Assembly (NCBI GenBank): GCA_934047225.1
Contig: OW203985.1
Span: forward strand, 11,618,701 to 11,682,700
Direction of reading: 5' to 3'
DNA: 64,000 nt
From: Ypsolopha sequella
Taxonomy: Eukaryota; Arthropoda; Insecta; Lepidoptera; Ypsolophidae
Below the pieces are notes generated by a model that was given only the letters and a program-made list of their open reading frames with translations, did no database searches and had not been told where the DNA came from. The translations under genes and the position numbers were made by a program. Positions 1 to 9,916 of this stretch are shown piece by piece. Every line of letters begins with the position of its first letter. Positions within the stretch are counted from its first letter, which is position 1.

Positions 1-1195
1 TAGATTGGTAGATTGGTAGATTGGCAGATTGGCAGATTGGTAGATTGGTAGATTGGTAGATTGGTAGATTGGTAGATTGGTAGATTGGTAGATTAGTAGA
101 TTAGTAGATTGGTAGATTGGTAGATTGGTAGATTGGTAGATTGGTAGGTAGGTAGGTAGGTAGGTAGGTAGGTAGGTAGGTAGATAGGTAGATAGGTAGA
201 TAGGTAGATAGGTAGATTGGTAGATTGGTAGATTGGTGGATAGGTAGATTGGTAGATTGGTAGATTGGTAGATTAGTAGATTGGTAGATTGGTAGATTGG
301 TAGATTGGTAGATTGGTAGATTGGTAGATTGGTAGATTGGTAGATTGGTAGATTGGTAGATTAGTAGATTGGTAGATTGGTAGATTGGTAGATTGGTAGG
401 TAGGTAGGTAGGTAGGTAGGTAGGTAGGTAGGTAGGTAGGTAGGTAGGTAGGTAGGTAGGTAGGTAGGTAGGTAGGTAGGTAGATAGGTAGATAGGTAGA
501 TAGGTAGATAGGTAGATAGGTAGATTGGTAGATTGGTAGATTGGTAGATTGGTAGATTGGTAGATTGGTAGATTGGTAGATTAGTAGATTAGTAGATTGG
601 TAGATTGGTAGATTGGTAGATTGGTAGATTGGTAGGTAGGTAGGTAGGTAGGTAGGTAGGTAGGTAGGTAGGTAGGTAGGTAGGTAGGTAGATAGGTAGA
701 TAGGTAGATAGGTAGATTGGTAGATTGGTAGATTGGTAGATAGGTAGATTGGTAGATAGGTAGATAGGTAGATAGGTAGATAGGTAGATAGGTAGATAGG
801 TAGATTGGTAGATTGGTAGATTGGTAGATTGGTAGATTGGTAGATTGGTAGATTGGTAGATTGGTAGATTGGTAGATTGGTAGATTGGTAGATTAGTAGA
901 TTGGTAGATTGGTAGATTGGTAGGTAGGTAGGTAGGTAGGTAGATAGGTAGGTAGTTAGATAGGTAGGTAGGTAGGTAGGTAGGTAGGTAGGTAGGTAGG
1001 TAGGTAGATAGGTAGATAGGTAGGTAGGTAGATAGGTAGATAGGTAGATAGGTAGATAGGTAGATTGGTAGATTGGTAGATTGGTAGATTGGTAGATTGG
1101 TAGATTGGTAGATTGGTAGATTGGCAGATTGGTAGATTGGTAGATTGGTAGATTGGTAGGTTGGTAGATTGGTAGGTAGGTAGGTAGGTAGGTAG
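1..1195. repeat. Satellite with higher-order TAGG/TAGATAGG/TAGATTGG structure
   Basis: Purely tandem short repeats. Three unit types alternate in a fixed order: a TAGG block (about 145-180, 397-480, 632-690, 920-1005, 1165-1195), then TAGATAGG, then a long TAGATTGG block. The TAGG blocks recur every 235-290 bp, so a higher-order period sits on top of the 4/8-bp units. The array runs off the left edge of the window. Long open frames on the minus strand (Leu-Pro-Ile-Tyr-Gln-Ser-Thr repeats) exist only because the unit lacks stop codons in those frames; I do not call them genes. Confidence 0.95.
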
Positions 1196-1354
1196 GTAAG
1201 ACAGTACTTGGCCCGTACAGACAGTACTCGACACATAGTACTTGACCCGTACATACAGTACTCGACACATACAGACAGTACTTGGCCTGTACAGACAGCA
1301 CTCGACACATTCAGACAGTACTTGACCCGCACAGACAGTACTCGACACATTCAG
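1196..1354. repeat. Minisatellite related to the one at 31245-31460
   Basis: About four imperfect copies of a unit near 40 bp, built from the words ACAGTACTTGGCCCGTACAG and ACAGTACTCGACACAT. It directly abuts the satellite and stops where unique sequence begins. The same unit family recurs 30 kb away at 31245-31460, in the same orientation. Confidence 0.9.
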
Positions 1355-1776
1355 AAACGAGGTTGAACCGATGACGCCCGGATATCATGACGAAGTCGAT
1401 TCGAGCACGCGCTTAAATGTGGCGCGATAAAATGGCGTCTGGCAAGATATAAAAGAGGGTACACGCGGTTCAACCACACTTCTCTTCGAAACGCGGAAGC
1501 AGAACGTCATTCTGTCCGAATACGTTGTGATTTTAGTTGATTTACAAAGTGAACTTCTGTATATTAGTTAGAATTGTGAAAAGCCTATTAAAGTTATATA
1601 AAGTGAACTTTTATGTACTAAATAAAATCGTGAACTACAAAGTGTGCTATTTGTTGAATCAGTGAATATAACGTGGAAAGCTTCTGAGTAGTTTTATTTT
1701 TAAAACTGCGAAAGAAGTCAAGAAGAACGACGGTATCGCACAGTGAAACATCGACAGGCAAAACGACGCCGATGGT
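1355..1776 (+). promoter_or_regulatory. Promoter-like stretch with TATA box, possibly an LTR or gene 5' region
   Basis: Unique sequence with TATAAAAG at 1448-1455, followed about 30 bp later by a plausible initiation region and then by an AATAAA at 1620. No coding frame spans it. The order (TATA, then a polyadenylation-type signal within about 170 bp, then an ORF start at 1777) would fit the end of an LTR and the start of an internal region, but I found no matching second LTR in the window. It could equally be a host gene promoter and 5' UTR. Confidence 0.3.
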
Positions 1777-2267
1777 ATGATCAAAGAAGAAGTTCCAAGG
1801 AAAGGATTTTGCCAACGAACAATCCTGTCACTGGAATGTCATCAACTACGCTTCAATCAAATTAGCGGCAAGGTAAGGATGGAAACCGATCGAGGTTATT
1901 GGATTTGGGCCAAACACAAGCTACCAATTGCCAAGAGCAGCAATACCATGAGCGGCGTAATCCACGGGTAGTGCAAGTTCGTGAAGAGTGGTGCCACCAA
2001 TTGCAGCAGCAGCAGCAGCAGCCACATAATGCTCGCGAACGAAAAGACAAGCAGCTGAGGCAGCCTCGGCCAACAGATTTCGGTGACCAGAGGGACCAGC
2101 AGCCACGTGAATACCAGGAAAGAAGATCACGTAGTCCATCTTTTTCTCTAAACGATTTGACTCATATGCGATTTCATGCGGTGTCTCTGGATTTGCAGAT
2201 GTTACGTGGTTTAGTTGTTCCAGTACAAACACAATGGGTTCAAATAGTATTCGATGTTTCTCTTTAA
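1777..2267 (+). CDS. Unrecognised Gln-rich reading frames (hypothetical)
   Basis: Two overlapping plus-strand frames follow the TATA-bearing stretch. The first (1777-1971, 64 codons) starts at an ATG. The second (1899-2267, 122 codons) is hydrophilic, with a run of six Gln at about residues 36-41 and many Arg, Gln and Glu residues up to about residue 80; it then turns hydrophobic. I recognise no domain in either. A potential splice donor (AAG|GTAAGG) lies near 1872, so the first frame could be the end of a 5' exon. A retroelement gag remnant is another possibility. Being real protein is uncertain. Confidence 0.2.
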
Positions 2268-2985
2268 CTAGTCTTTCTTTTTCTTCTGAACTCAGGTTAT
2301 GATTATTTTTAACTTTTATTATTGCTGTTTCTTCCCCAATCGGAAAGCCTCTTACTGAATTCGGAATGATGTTGCACCAATGTTACTAGCCACACTTCAT
2401 CCCAAAGAAGATTGATTCTTTGTAATTCTTTGACTAGTAATTATACTTGTTGAATAGTTTTGGGTGCTTGTTTGGCCAATGTTTCTACCATATTGAATTA
2501 CCAATTTTATTGAAGCGAAGGTAAACAAATTTTATAAGGTAGACAAGGTGGGAAATGGTTTAACAGATATTTGCATATTGATTAGTTTATAGGAATCACT
2601 GCAGCTGTAATGTGGCGTAAATTTTTTATTCAATATTCAGACACGAATTTTTTACCATCTTATTAATAGTGTACGTTTATGCAAGGATATTATTTTATGA
2701 AATATATCTGTAAGCATTCGGCTTTTCTTTATAAGTATTTATAGATTTAGCAATACCTATTAAAATATAAACATAAACGAATTAAAGCAAGTTTTATTTC
2801 GAGCCGCCTTGTGCTCAGCATAAGTTATTTAATTTAAGGAAGCCAATTTATGTTTATTATAGTTCCCCGTTTAATCAAAATGTATTTTTTTTATAAGAAT
2901 AAAATTATTTAATATAAAAATAACTTTTTGTAAATAGCGTGTTTTATTTTTATTTCCTGAAGCTCTCTACTGACATTTACATTTC
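2268..2985. other. AT-rich non-coding sequence
   Basis: No frame of interest, no tandem repeat and no clear inverted repeat seen. Confidence 0.6.
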
Positions 2986-2987
2986 CA

Positions 2988-3375
2988 TCATCCATCCATC
3001 AGCCTAGTTTGTCCACTGCTGGACATAAGCCTTTCCAGGACTTTGCCACTCCCGGCGTAATCCTGAAAGAATTGCCCATACTCACACACGCTGGGCAGGC
3101 GGGTTGGTGAGTGCGGTGCCGGAACCCTCGCACCAGTGACGACGCTGCCCGTCACCAGTCTGTTCCATATAAGGCCCGGCTGTTAGGGATGGATATACCG
3201 CCATCCATCTGTCTCAGGCATGGTAGGACTCCTGGTTTTTTGCCTGTCAGCTGTCCTCTTACTCTCCTCCGAATTACTCCGAGGGGGTCTCCAAGTAAGA
3301 TGGGGTACCTCCACAGTCGAGCCCGGCATCAGATTGGTCGACACCAACAAAGCTCATCGCAGGTATTCGCGCCGT
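2988..3375 (-). mobile_element. Short retroelement (RTE-like 3' end with CCAT-type tail), minus orientation
   Basis: In plus-strand reading it begins with (CATC)n and the words CAGCCTAGTTTGTCCACTGC and TGGACATAAGCCT, and ends near 3375. It is the reverse complement of most of 16376-16738, including the shared internal words CTTACTTGGAGACCCCCTCG and GTTCCATATAAGGCCCGGCT. Sense is minus, with the simple-repeat tail at the left. Shorter related pieces lie at 4955-5060, 30395-30500 and 42828-42970. It could be a SINE that borrows an RTE-type LINE 3' end, or a 5'-truncated LINE. Confidence 0.7.
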
Positions 3376-4083
3376 TTTTGAGTAGAGATTTGTGTGAAGG
3401 TAGCCGGTCTTCCTTTATCCCATGGACGTACTTTATCCTTTATGCTTTAGTCAAAGCTTGGCATATTAATGTCAAGTCATGTCACAATACAAACGCCAAC
3501 TTTTTAAGGCGAATGGATACGCCAACTGCAATTTGGACCTGTCTTTGAAGGCCTCCTCCTCCCACACGGGTGGTCCAAAAACTTTCATAAAAATATATGA
3601 TAGGCATTATAGTCAAAAATTAATTTTAAGTTTCATAAACTGTTTTTCTACTGTAAGCTTTGACAAAAAAAAATAGAAAGTCATCGAGAGTTTCACATGA
3701 TTAACACAAGAATTCTCTTACTCCTTCCAAACGCCTAAAGCGATTTTAATTATTATTTCACCAAATTATAGGAAATTCTTAGATCTAAATAATTTAAGTT
3801 CAAATTTTTTTTTCTGTTCATGGCGTCCATGTGAAAAGTATTATTTTGTCCTACTTTGCGCTAGCCGGAGACGCAGTGGTTGTTGTAACAGCCACTTATC
3901 AAGGCACGCTGAAGTGAACATTATTTCAATGTCATTTCCGTTGATATTTGTACCGACACACATCGAGTTGCTTATTTAGCGTGGTCATGTTTAAAGTAAC
4001 AATGTTTCAGAGTGGGTCAGAATTAGTTTCCGCGACCCTACATAGTTATGTTAAAATAGGATTTATATATTATACCGGTACTT
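3376..4083. other. Non-coding sequence
   Basis: No supported gene. Small frames at 3479-3676 and 3948-4145 show no recognisable domain. Confidence 0.5.
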
Positions 4084-4251
4084 ATGTGGGACGCGACCTG
4101 TGTAGATACACTGGCCCCATCCCGCATCAATGCGACCACAACTAGGGCTGGCGCGGCAGCAGCTGCAGCAGAGGCCTCCAAGAGACGCACATATGCAGCT
4201 TTAGGGGATGGCTACAGATTTGTGCCTTTTGGGGTAATATTAACAAGTAAG
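4084..4251 (+). pseudogene. Short coding remnant of a retroelement-associated protein
   Basis: The plus frame from 4084 reads a segment beginning MWDATCVDTLAPS and followed by an Ala-rich helix (AGAAAAAAEASKRR) and YRFVPFGV. This resembles a segment often found next to reverse-transcriptase-like sequences in arthropod and cnidarian repeats, where a W-D-x-T-x-x-D-T-L-A-P-S-H motif is followed by an Ala/Glu-rich stretch and a F-x-P-x-x-V-E-T motif. Only about 50 codons are preserved and both sides decay into AT-rich sequence. The family match is from memory of the pattern, so confidence is low. Confidence 0.35.
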
Positions 4252-4950
4252 AAAGAGACAGAATATAGTGTTGAAATGATATTGATTTGTTTTTGTACAT
4301 TCTAACATTATATTTTTATTCTTTATTGTACACAAATAAAAAACATATTATTTGCATACTGTACTTCGAGATATCATGTACATGGGCGAGCTTATCTCTA
4401 AAAAGAGATTTCTTCCAGCAAAGCCGGATTGATAAAGTCATAATAAAAAGTAGACATACATACGTGTACATTAAAATATTTTAATACACTTACAGCCTAT
4501 GATTGCGTTGCAAAACCTGCCACCTCATTAAACAACCAGACACAACAATCAATACTCACCACACCGTATTCATCGACTAATATTTCTACAAGACCTTGAT
4601 GAAACATGCAAACCCTACGTCTATTTCTTTATCTAAAGAAGCCTTGATGCAGCTAGATGACCAACACTACATTATGTCATTCCCGAAACCATTGAAAGTG
4701 CAGCTAAGTTGCAGACAAGAATACCAGCACATCCTGTAAGCAAGTTACATTGCAACCTCTTTATATGCCCAAGCCACCGAAGCATTCCTTTTTCTACTCT
4801 ATTTATAGTTTAAATTGTGAATATCATCTGAGCGATGCATTTTAGAGATTGCGATTCTTATGAAAAGTGTCGAGTATTGTCAGCTGACTAATATGTGATA
4901 ACTAATTACACCCACGCTAAATTATGACTTTATCAAATATAATTATTTAC
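4252..4950. other. AT-rich non-coding sequence
   Basis: No supported gene, repeat or hairpin seen. Confidence 0.5.
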
Positions 4951-4954
4951 CATG

Positions 4955-5060
4955 TCCATCCATCCATCCATCAGCCTGTCTTCGTCCACTGCTGGACCTT
5001 TATAGGCCTTTCCAAGATTTCGCCACTGTTGGCGGGCCTCCTGGAAGAAATGCCCATACT
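4955..5060 (-). mobile_element. 3' end fragment of the RTE-like family, minus orientation
   Basis: Starts with (CCAT)n and carries CAGCCTGTCTTCGTCCACTG and the GGACC...TAGGCCTTTCCAAGA words seen at 2988-3060 and at 42828-42900. The internal part diverges and the fragment ends within about 100 bp. Confidence 0.6.
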
Positions 5061-5066
5061 CACACA

Positions 5067-5321
5067 AAACTACGCGAGTACAATACTTCTGTTCCATTTT
5101 GGTGTTCTAGCAGGCCTACAAACGAAATTTTGCATGCGGTTAGTGTTAAGCATAGACGTTCGTCCATGGTATCGACTGTAAATATTTTTTATACGTCCAA
5201 TAAATTGGAATTTTCGGAATTCAGAAAATCTGTAGATACGCCTTTTCAGTTTGATGCCCTCGATATCACCGGTTTCGCCTTGCGGCATTATCAAGAAACA
5301 ATAAAGAAATTAAATGAATGA
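5067..5321 (+). CDS. Unrecognised coding-like fragment ending in a stop
   Basis: The frame that ends in TGA at 5319-5321 stays open for about 85 codons. It ends with FALRHYQETIKKLNE, a regular amphipathic C-terminus, and contains EFRKSVDTPFQFDALDITG, which looks like protein rather than translated AT-rich noise. No start codon is well placed: the annotated start near 5130 is a TTG, and the frame runs on upstream into the retroelement fragment at 4955-5060. It could be the last exon of a host gene, a retrocopy or chance. I do not recognise the family. Confidence 0.25.
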   Translation, partial: KLREYNTSVPFWCSSRPTNEILHAVSVKHRRSSMVSTVNIFYTSNKLEFSEFRKSVDTPFQFDALDITGFALRHYQETIKKLNE

Positions 5322-5514
5322 ATTTTAAATGAAAATAAGAGTGATGTAACTGTGAAACGGTATGTACAAGTATTATTTATCAAAATTACAATTTCACGGC
5401 TTTAACAATTTACCTGCGACGTACCTATTATTCTAAATTCCCGACCGCGACGACGAACTGTTGTAGACACATTCAAATTCCTGACGGGATGACGAAATGT
5501 TAGGGGTGGTCCTG

Positions 5515-5640
5515 TTTGGTCCGCATTTGGAATTTGGACCCTCCTTTTAACCTGTATTAGGTTATTGTTAGCTTAAAACGAGGGTCCAAAGAATTGTAAA
5601 AATTACTTGTGTATAAATAAAAAATTTGTATTTGGAGTCA
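5515..5640 (+). repeat. Interspersed repeat, inverted partner at 59300-59420
   Basis: Contains CCTGTATTAGGTTATTGTTA and AAAGAATTGTAAAAATTACT. The reverse complement of both recurs at about 59330-59405. It is likely the 3' region of a retroelement; class not determined. Confidence 0.55.
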
Positions 5641-5842
5641 TAAAACTTCACGTTATCGAAAGAGTTCAAAATATTTCTAAAAATGTATTCAATAAAAAAT
5701 AGTCTCAGTCTTTCATTTATTTATTCAAATAAATGTACATTTTACATGAAAGCGCTATAAATAAGCTACAGTGCAAGGACATTGGCAGTTAAAGCATTTT
5801 GGCAAGATTAGGGGAATCTGAACCAAACACATGTACAGGCAG

Positions 5843-5954
5843 CGGCAGTAAATAATGCACATCGGCTATCTTCGGCTTCGTCTCTCTCACCGGACTGTTA
5901 GTGCTTCGTGCGACAGAGATGACGCTACGATACGATGTGCATTATTTACTGCCG
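5843..5954. mobile_element. MITE with perfect 22-bp terminal inverted repeats
   Basis: The arm at 5843-5864 (starts CGGCAGTAAATAATGCAC) is perfectly reverse-complementary to 5933-5954. The 112-bp element has no ORF. Part of the interior (ATCGGCTATC, TCACCGGAC, GTTAGTGCTT) recurs in divergent form near 49890-49960, which supports a dispersed family. Confidence 0.8.
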
Positions 5955-5959
5955 GGACC

Positions 5960-6590
5960 TACATATGTTATTTTGAAATTCTCGACCAGCCTTATAAAAT
6001 AATTAAATACATCAAATAGTTGGTTATCATCTTTGAGAACTAATGCAGTACGCCCACTTTACCGGACATGTCTCTTGTAGAGAGGGGGAACGAAAATACA
6101 AACAGAAATAAAATGTCAGCTTTCAGATGATTTTGTTGCAATAATTAGGTTACGTATAGCCATAAAAAAAATACATGTTTTTGGTTGAACTTTAAGGTAT
6201 TCATTTTCCAGAAACAACGTTAATCGATTCATATTTGTACTGTCAATGAATTTTTTGTAACCCTCTATTGCACACTTCTTATTGATTTTGTTTCAGGTAT
6301 CGCTTTCGCGATTTTGTTGGTTTTTTTTTAATACAATTAGTGTGAATGATATCTATTCATTTTCCAAATACCACGTTATTCGGGTCAAAAAAGCACTCCC
6401 TTTTTCCAAAAATACGTAAATCCACTGATGCAGTCAGCGGCAGCAAGATATTGTCAGTCTACGCCTAGCGTTGGCGCCCGTAAGACGTGGAACCTGTGCC
6501 CTTTTTTGCAAGCTATAAATATGTCCCAAAACTACTTCAAAACACATTGAAATTAATTTTATAAAGTAATATTTCGAGGAGCATCATATT
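5960..6590. other. AT-rich non-coding sequence, target region of the BEL/Pao insertion
   Basis: No gene or repeat recognised. Confidence 0.5.
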
Positions 6591-6595
6591 CCTGC
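6591..6595. repeat. Target-site duplication of the BEL/Pao element, left copy
   Basis: CCTGC directly precedes the 5' LTR and is repeated at 9620-9624 directly after the 3' LTR. Confidence 0.9.
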
Positions 6596-7060
6596 TGTTC
6601 ACGCGACAGCGTGACGACGCGCATGCGCGGAAGACGAGACCCCCCGCCGCGCGCCGGCTCGAGGCGCGCGCGGGCGCTGGTCCTTTCTGTTCGGCTCGAG
6701 ACGCCTCCCGAGGCGCACGTCTGCGCGCTCGCGCAGCCGACTGTTTCGCCGCAACCGTCGACCGAACGATACGTGTGTGCACACATTCGCGCCGCCACAA
6801 CCAATCTCGCGTATCTACCGTATTTTGTGATCATATCAGTGCTGTGTATTACTCCACGAACCAAGATATCCAGCACATCCCTGCACAGGCGCCAGCTCAA
6901 TCAACTCAACAAGGAGTGACGCCAAGCAGCGCATTCGTCGGCCCAAAACATCGAAAACAACAATCCAGACAAACAACAAGGTCAGTGCACCCACATTGTT
7001 TCCCACAATTCTCCCGTGTCAAATCCCATCAGCCCTGCATTCCTGTAGCCAGCGGTTACA
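6596..7060 (+). repeat. 5' LTR of the BEL/Pao element
   Basis: Begins TGTTCACGCGACAGCG and ends GCCAGCGGTTACA, so it has TG...CA ends. It is identical to 9155-9619 except at two positions, near 6632 (A versus T) and 7043 (C versus T). The first 200 bp are rich in CpG and GC. Confidence 0.95.
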
Positions 7061-7270
7061 TTTTGGTCCTTCGGCCGGATCGAATTTTGGTCACTTCGAG
7101 CCGGTAGTAAAACACATTTTGGCCCTTCGAATCGTTAGAACCAGCCCCACTCTATTTACTACAGTCCATTTTCGATCCAAGAAAAATTTTGATCCTTCGA
7201 GACCGTTTTCGAACCATTTTGGCCCTTCGAACCGTTACTGAACCAGCCCCCGTCGATTTACTACAGTCCA
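7061..7270 (+). promoter_or_regulatory. Primer-binding region with repeated TTTTGGYCCTTCGA motifs
   Basis: The base after the 5' LTR starts TTTTGGTCCTTCGGCCGG, where the tRNA primer-binding site is expected. Related words recur downstream: near 7091 (TTTTGGTCACTTCGAGCCGG), near 7117, near 7187 (TTTTGATCCTTCGAGACCG) and near 7218 (TTTTGGCCCTTCGAACCG). Which tRNA would prime is not clear. Repetition of a PBS-like word is unusual for a leader of this class. Confidence 0.5.
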
Positions 7271-8366
7271 TTTTCACCCGGTTACATATTTTGCCCCCTT
7301 TCCCGGCAAAAAATATTTTGTGGTCTCGAATACCTATAGCGGGTAGGTAATTAGAACCGCCGCCGCCTAGAACATTCCATTTATGCCCCCGGCACAGAAT
7401 AAACTCATTTTCATCCCGTTTGTTATTATTATTCAGCTCAGATAATATAATTATATCCATTCAGCCCAATTGTTTGTTACAGTCCACTATATATCTTTAG
7501 TAAATCTGCCCATTGTCAAAGATAGTTTTCGTAGGTATCTTGCGAGATATTTTTTTTTTTGGTGCGAGTATAAATTCGCTTTATTTCGTGCACTTATATA
7601 CGTCACATATATACGTAAGTTACGTGTGTTGAGTACATAAGTACACACGTTATTACGTACGTATTAACAAAGCTTGATTTGCATCATTGGATTGTCCGCT
7701 CATTTAGATCCGATTTCGGCTAGGTAAATACATTCTTTGTTTGTTTACGCTCTCAAAGCAGTAGGTAGGTATTTTATTCTATAAATAGAATTTTCGACGA
7801 CGAACTAACGCGTATTGTCGGCACATGATTTCAAGGCAAATAACATAAAAGTAAACAAGTAATCAGCCCTTTTCGATAATTTATGTTACGGTAATCTTGT
7901 GTTACAGTAATATATTGCCGGACCGTTTATTTGTGTTATTGTCTGCTTTTTTTACCCGGGTATATATAGCACAAATATAGTAAACAATTTGTTTTTTCAT
8001 CTCATCTCTGCTCTTGTTGTTTGTGGTACACATATAGGGTGTTCCAAGTTGGTGTATCAGCTCATATACAGGTTGTTTAAAAAAAAAAAAATTTTTTTTT
8101 TTCTCTCTGTCGGGTTTATTTTCCGTGTTCCGTTTGAACATAACCTTTGTTACTTCGGCCCGCGCAAGTTACAAGCTATCCGCACGTTGGAGTTGGTAGC
8201 GCTCAAGTTTTAATAACTCATTTTCACATATAGTCACACTCATCACACATTCACTCATCACATACACATTCAGCTCATTTTCACTCAATGAAACCAGCAC
8301 TCAGCGCACTCAGCACACTCATCACACACACACTCATCACATACACACTCAGTTCATTATCACTCA
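7271..8366 (+). other. Non-coding interior of the BEL/Pao element
   Basis: No pol or gag frame is seen. About 8220-8360 is low-complexity sequence made of CACTCATCACA and CTCA-type words. The retained integrase frame starts after it. Confidence 0.6.
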
Positions 8367-9173
8367 ATGACTTCAACTCCAACAGAGAATTCTTGTAACT
8401 CCGCACAACGTGTAGTGAACGTCACTAACACACCAATTTTGTTGCCAACCGTCTCACTTAAAATAGCAGACGTACATGGTCAATTTCACTCAGCACGAGC
8501 CCTGTTAGGTTTTATCTCACGTCGCGGTACTCCAGTTCTCATTCGCTCAGACTGCGGCACAAACTATGTAGGTGCTAGGAATCAGCTCATTGAAGTTCAG
8601 AACTTCCTCAGGTCAAACAATGATGCAATCACTCACAAGCTCGCGAATCAGCACATAACTTGGTTCGGCGCTCTGCACGAAATAATACTCAACTCAAGAC
8701 CCCTCTGCCCGATTTCATCCGACCCTACGGACTTTGAACCTCTCACGGCCGGACATTTCATTATTGGTCGTCCGCTCACCGCTCTGCCTGAGCAGTCTTT
8801 TGACGACGGACCCATATCTGCTCTTAAGCGCTTTCAGCTCATTCAAGCGCTCTCTCAGCGCTTTTGGACTCTCTGGTCCAGATCCTACCTCCATACCCTG
8901 CAAACCCGCTCCAAATGGCTCTCCCCTTCTTCCCCTCCTCAAGTGGGTGAACTGGTCCTCATCAAAGAGGATGACCTGCCTCCGCTCCAATGGAAGTTGG
9001 GGAGAATTCTCCGCACGATGCCTGGCAAGGATGGAGTGATCCGAGTTGTGGATCTGGACACAGCTCATGGAAATCTGCGACGACCTGTGTTCAAGATAGC
9101 CAGGCTGCCGTTGGATTCAGCTCAAGAGGAGTCGCAGCCCCGGCCCCCCCAGGATGTTCACGCGACAGCGTGA
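8367..9173 (+). pseudogene. BEL/Pao integrase fragment (C-terminal pol), catalytically incomplete
   Basis: A 268-codon open frame. Residues 36-70 carry the integrase core segment ending RSDCGTNYVG, with the second catalytic Asp at residue 62. The segment that should follow, FNPPS...HFGG.WE with the catalytic Glu, is deleted: the protein jumps from HITW (about residue 98) straight into ILNSRPLCPISSDP and then EPLTAGHFIIGRPLTALPE. The C-terminal part is well kept: FWTLWSRSYL, GELVLIKEDDLPPLQWKLGR and DGVIRVVDLDTAHG, the conserved Pao-type integrase tail (DUF5641-like). The first catalytic Asp is also absent, as is everything upstream. The frame runs into the 3' LTR. It cannot be an active integrase. 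Confidence 0.88.
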
Positions 9174-9619
9174 CGACGCGCATGCGCGGATGACGAGACC
9201 CCCCGCCGCGCGCCGGCTCGAGGCGCGCGCGGGCGCTGGTCCTTTCTGTTCGGCTCGAGACGCCTCCCGAGGCGCACGTCTGCGCGCTCGCGCAGCCGAC
9301 TGTTTCGCCGCAACCGTCGACCGAACGATACGTGTGTGCACACATTCGCGCCGCCACAACCAATCTCGCGTATCTACCGTATTTTGTGATCATATCAGTG
9401 CTGTGTATTACTCCACGAACCAAGATATCCAGCACATCCCTGCACAGGCGCCAGCTCAATCAACTCAACAAGGAGTGACGCCAAGCAGCGCATTCGTCGG
9501 CCCAAAACATCGAAAACAACAATCCAGACAAACAACAAGGTCAGTGCACCCACATTGTTTCCCACAATTCTCCCGTGTCAAATCCCATCAGCCCTGCATT
9601 CTTGTAGCCAGCGGTTACA
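9155..9619 (+). repeat. 3' LTR of the BEL/Pao element
   Basis: Copy of 6596-7060 at a constant offset of 2,559 bp. It is preceded by a C-rich stretch (CGGCCCCCCCAGGA) where a polypurine tract is expected, and followed by the CCTGC duplication at 9620-9624. Confidence 0.95.
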
Positions 9620-9624
9620 CCTGC
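9620..9624. repeat. Target-site duplication of the BEL/Pao element, right copy
   Basis: CCTGC, matching 6591-6595. Confidence 0.9.
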
Positions 9625-9916
9625 CGTTAAAAACTCAACAAAATATGCGTATGAGTGATTTAGCTACATCGTGCCATAGTCATAACAACAAAACTGAATG
9701 AATTTGGAATGAATTCATACTTTTATGCGGAAAAATAATATATGTTACTCTAAAAGAATAATTTTGTGATCGTTATTGAAACCCAAATTAATTTACTTAT
9801 ACTTACTGAGATCTGTAACAAAGGTCAATGACCTTTTCGTGAAATTACCCTCTAGTATTGGCTCACCATTTCAGGTCCAATAAGTGAAGGTTTTTGCAAA
9901 TTATATAGGTACACTT
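9625..9916. other. AT-rich non-coding sequence
   Basis: Nothing recognised. Confidence 0.5.

Larger units (their letters stand above)
6596..9619 (+). mobile_element. BEL/Pao LTR retrotransposon, full length by ends but internally deleted
   Basis: Two 465-bp direct repeats flank about 2.1 kb, and a 5-bp duplication (CCTGC) borders the whole 3,024-bp element. I counted two mismatches and no indels between the LTRs, so the insertion is recent. Only the C-terminal part of pol (integrase) remains, at 8367-9173. Gag, protease, reverse transcriptase and RNase H are missing, so it must have been mobilised by another copy. The LTRs are strongly GC-rich compared with their flanks. Confidence 0.95.

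Noticed and set aside
1..145. Telomere (TTAGG)n
   Set aside because: The unit is TAGG or TAGATTGG, not the five-base TTAGG.
1..1350. Long minus-strand ORFs (up to 345 codons) of Leu/Pro/Ile/Tyr/Gln/Ser/Thr repeats
   Set aside because: Translated satellite; the frames are open only because the repeat unit has no stop in them.
6537..6919. ORFs of 60-113 codons in the GC-rich LTR (also at 9091-9459)
   Set aside because: The LTR is non-coding; the frames reflect high GC content and occur identically in both LTRs.
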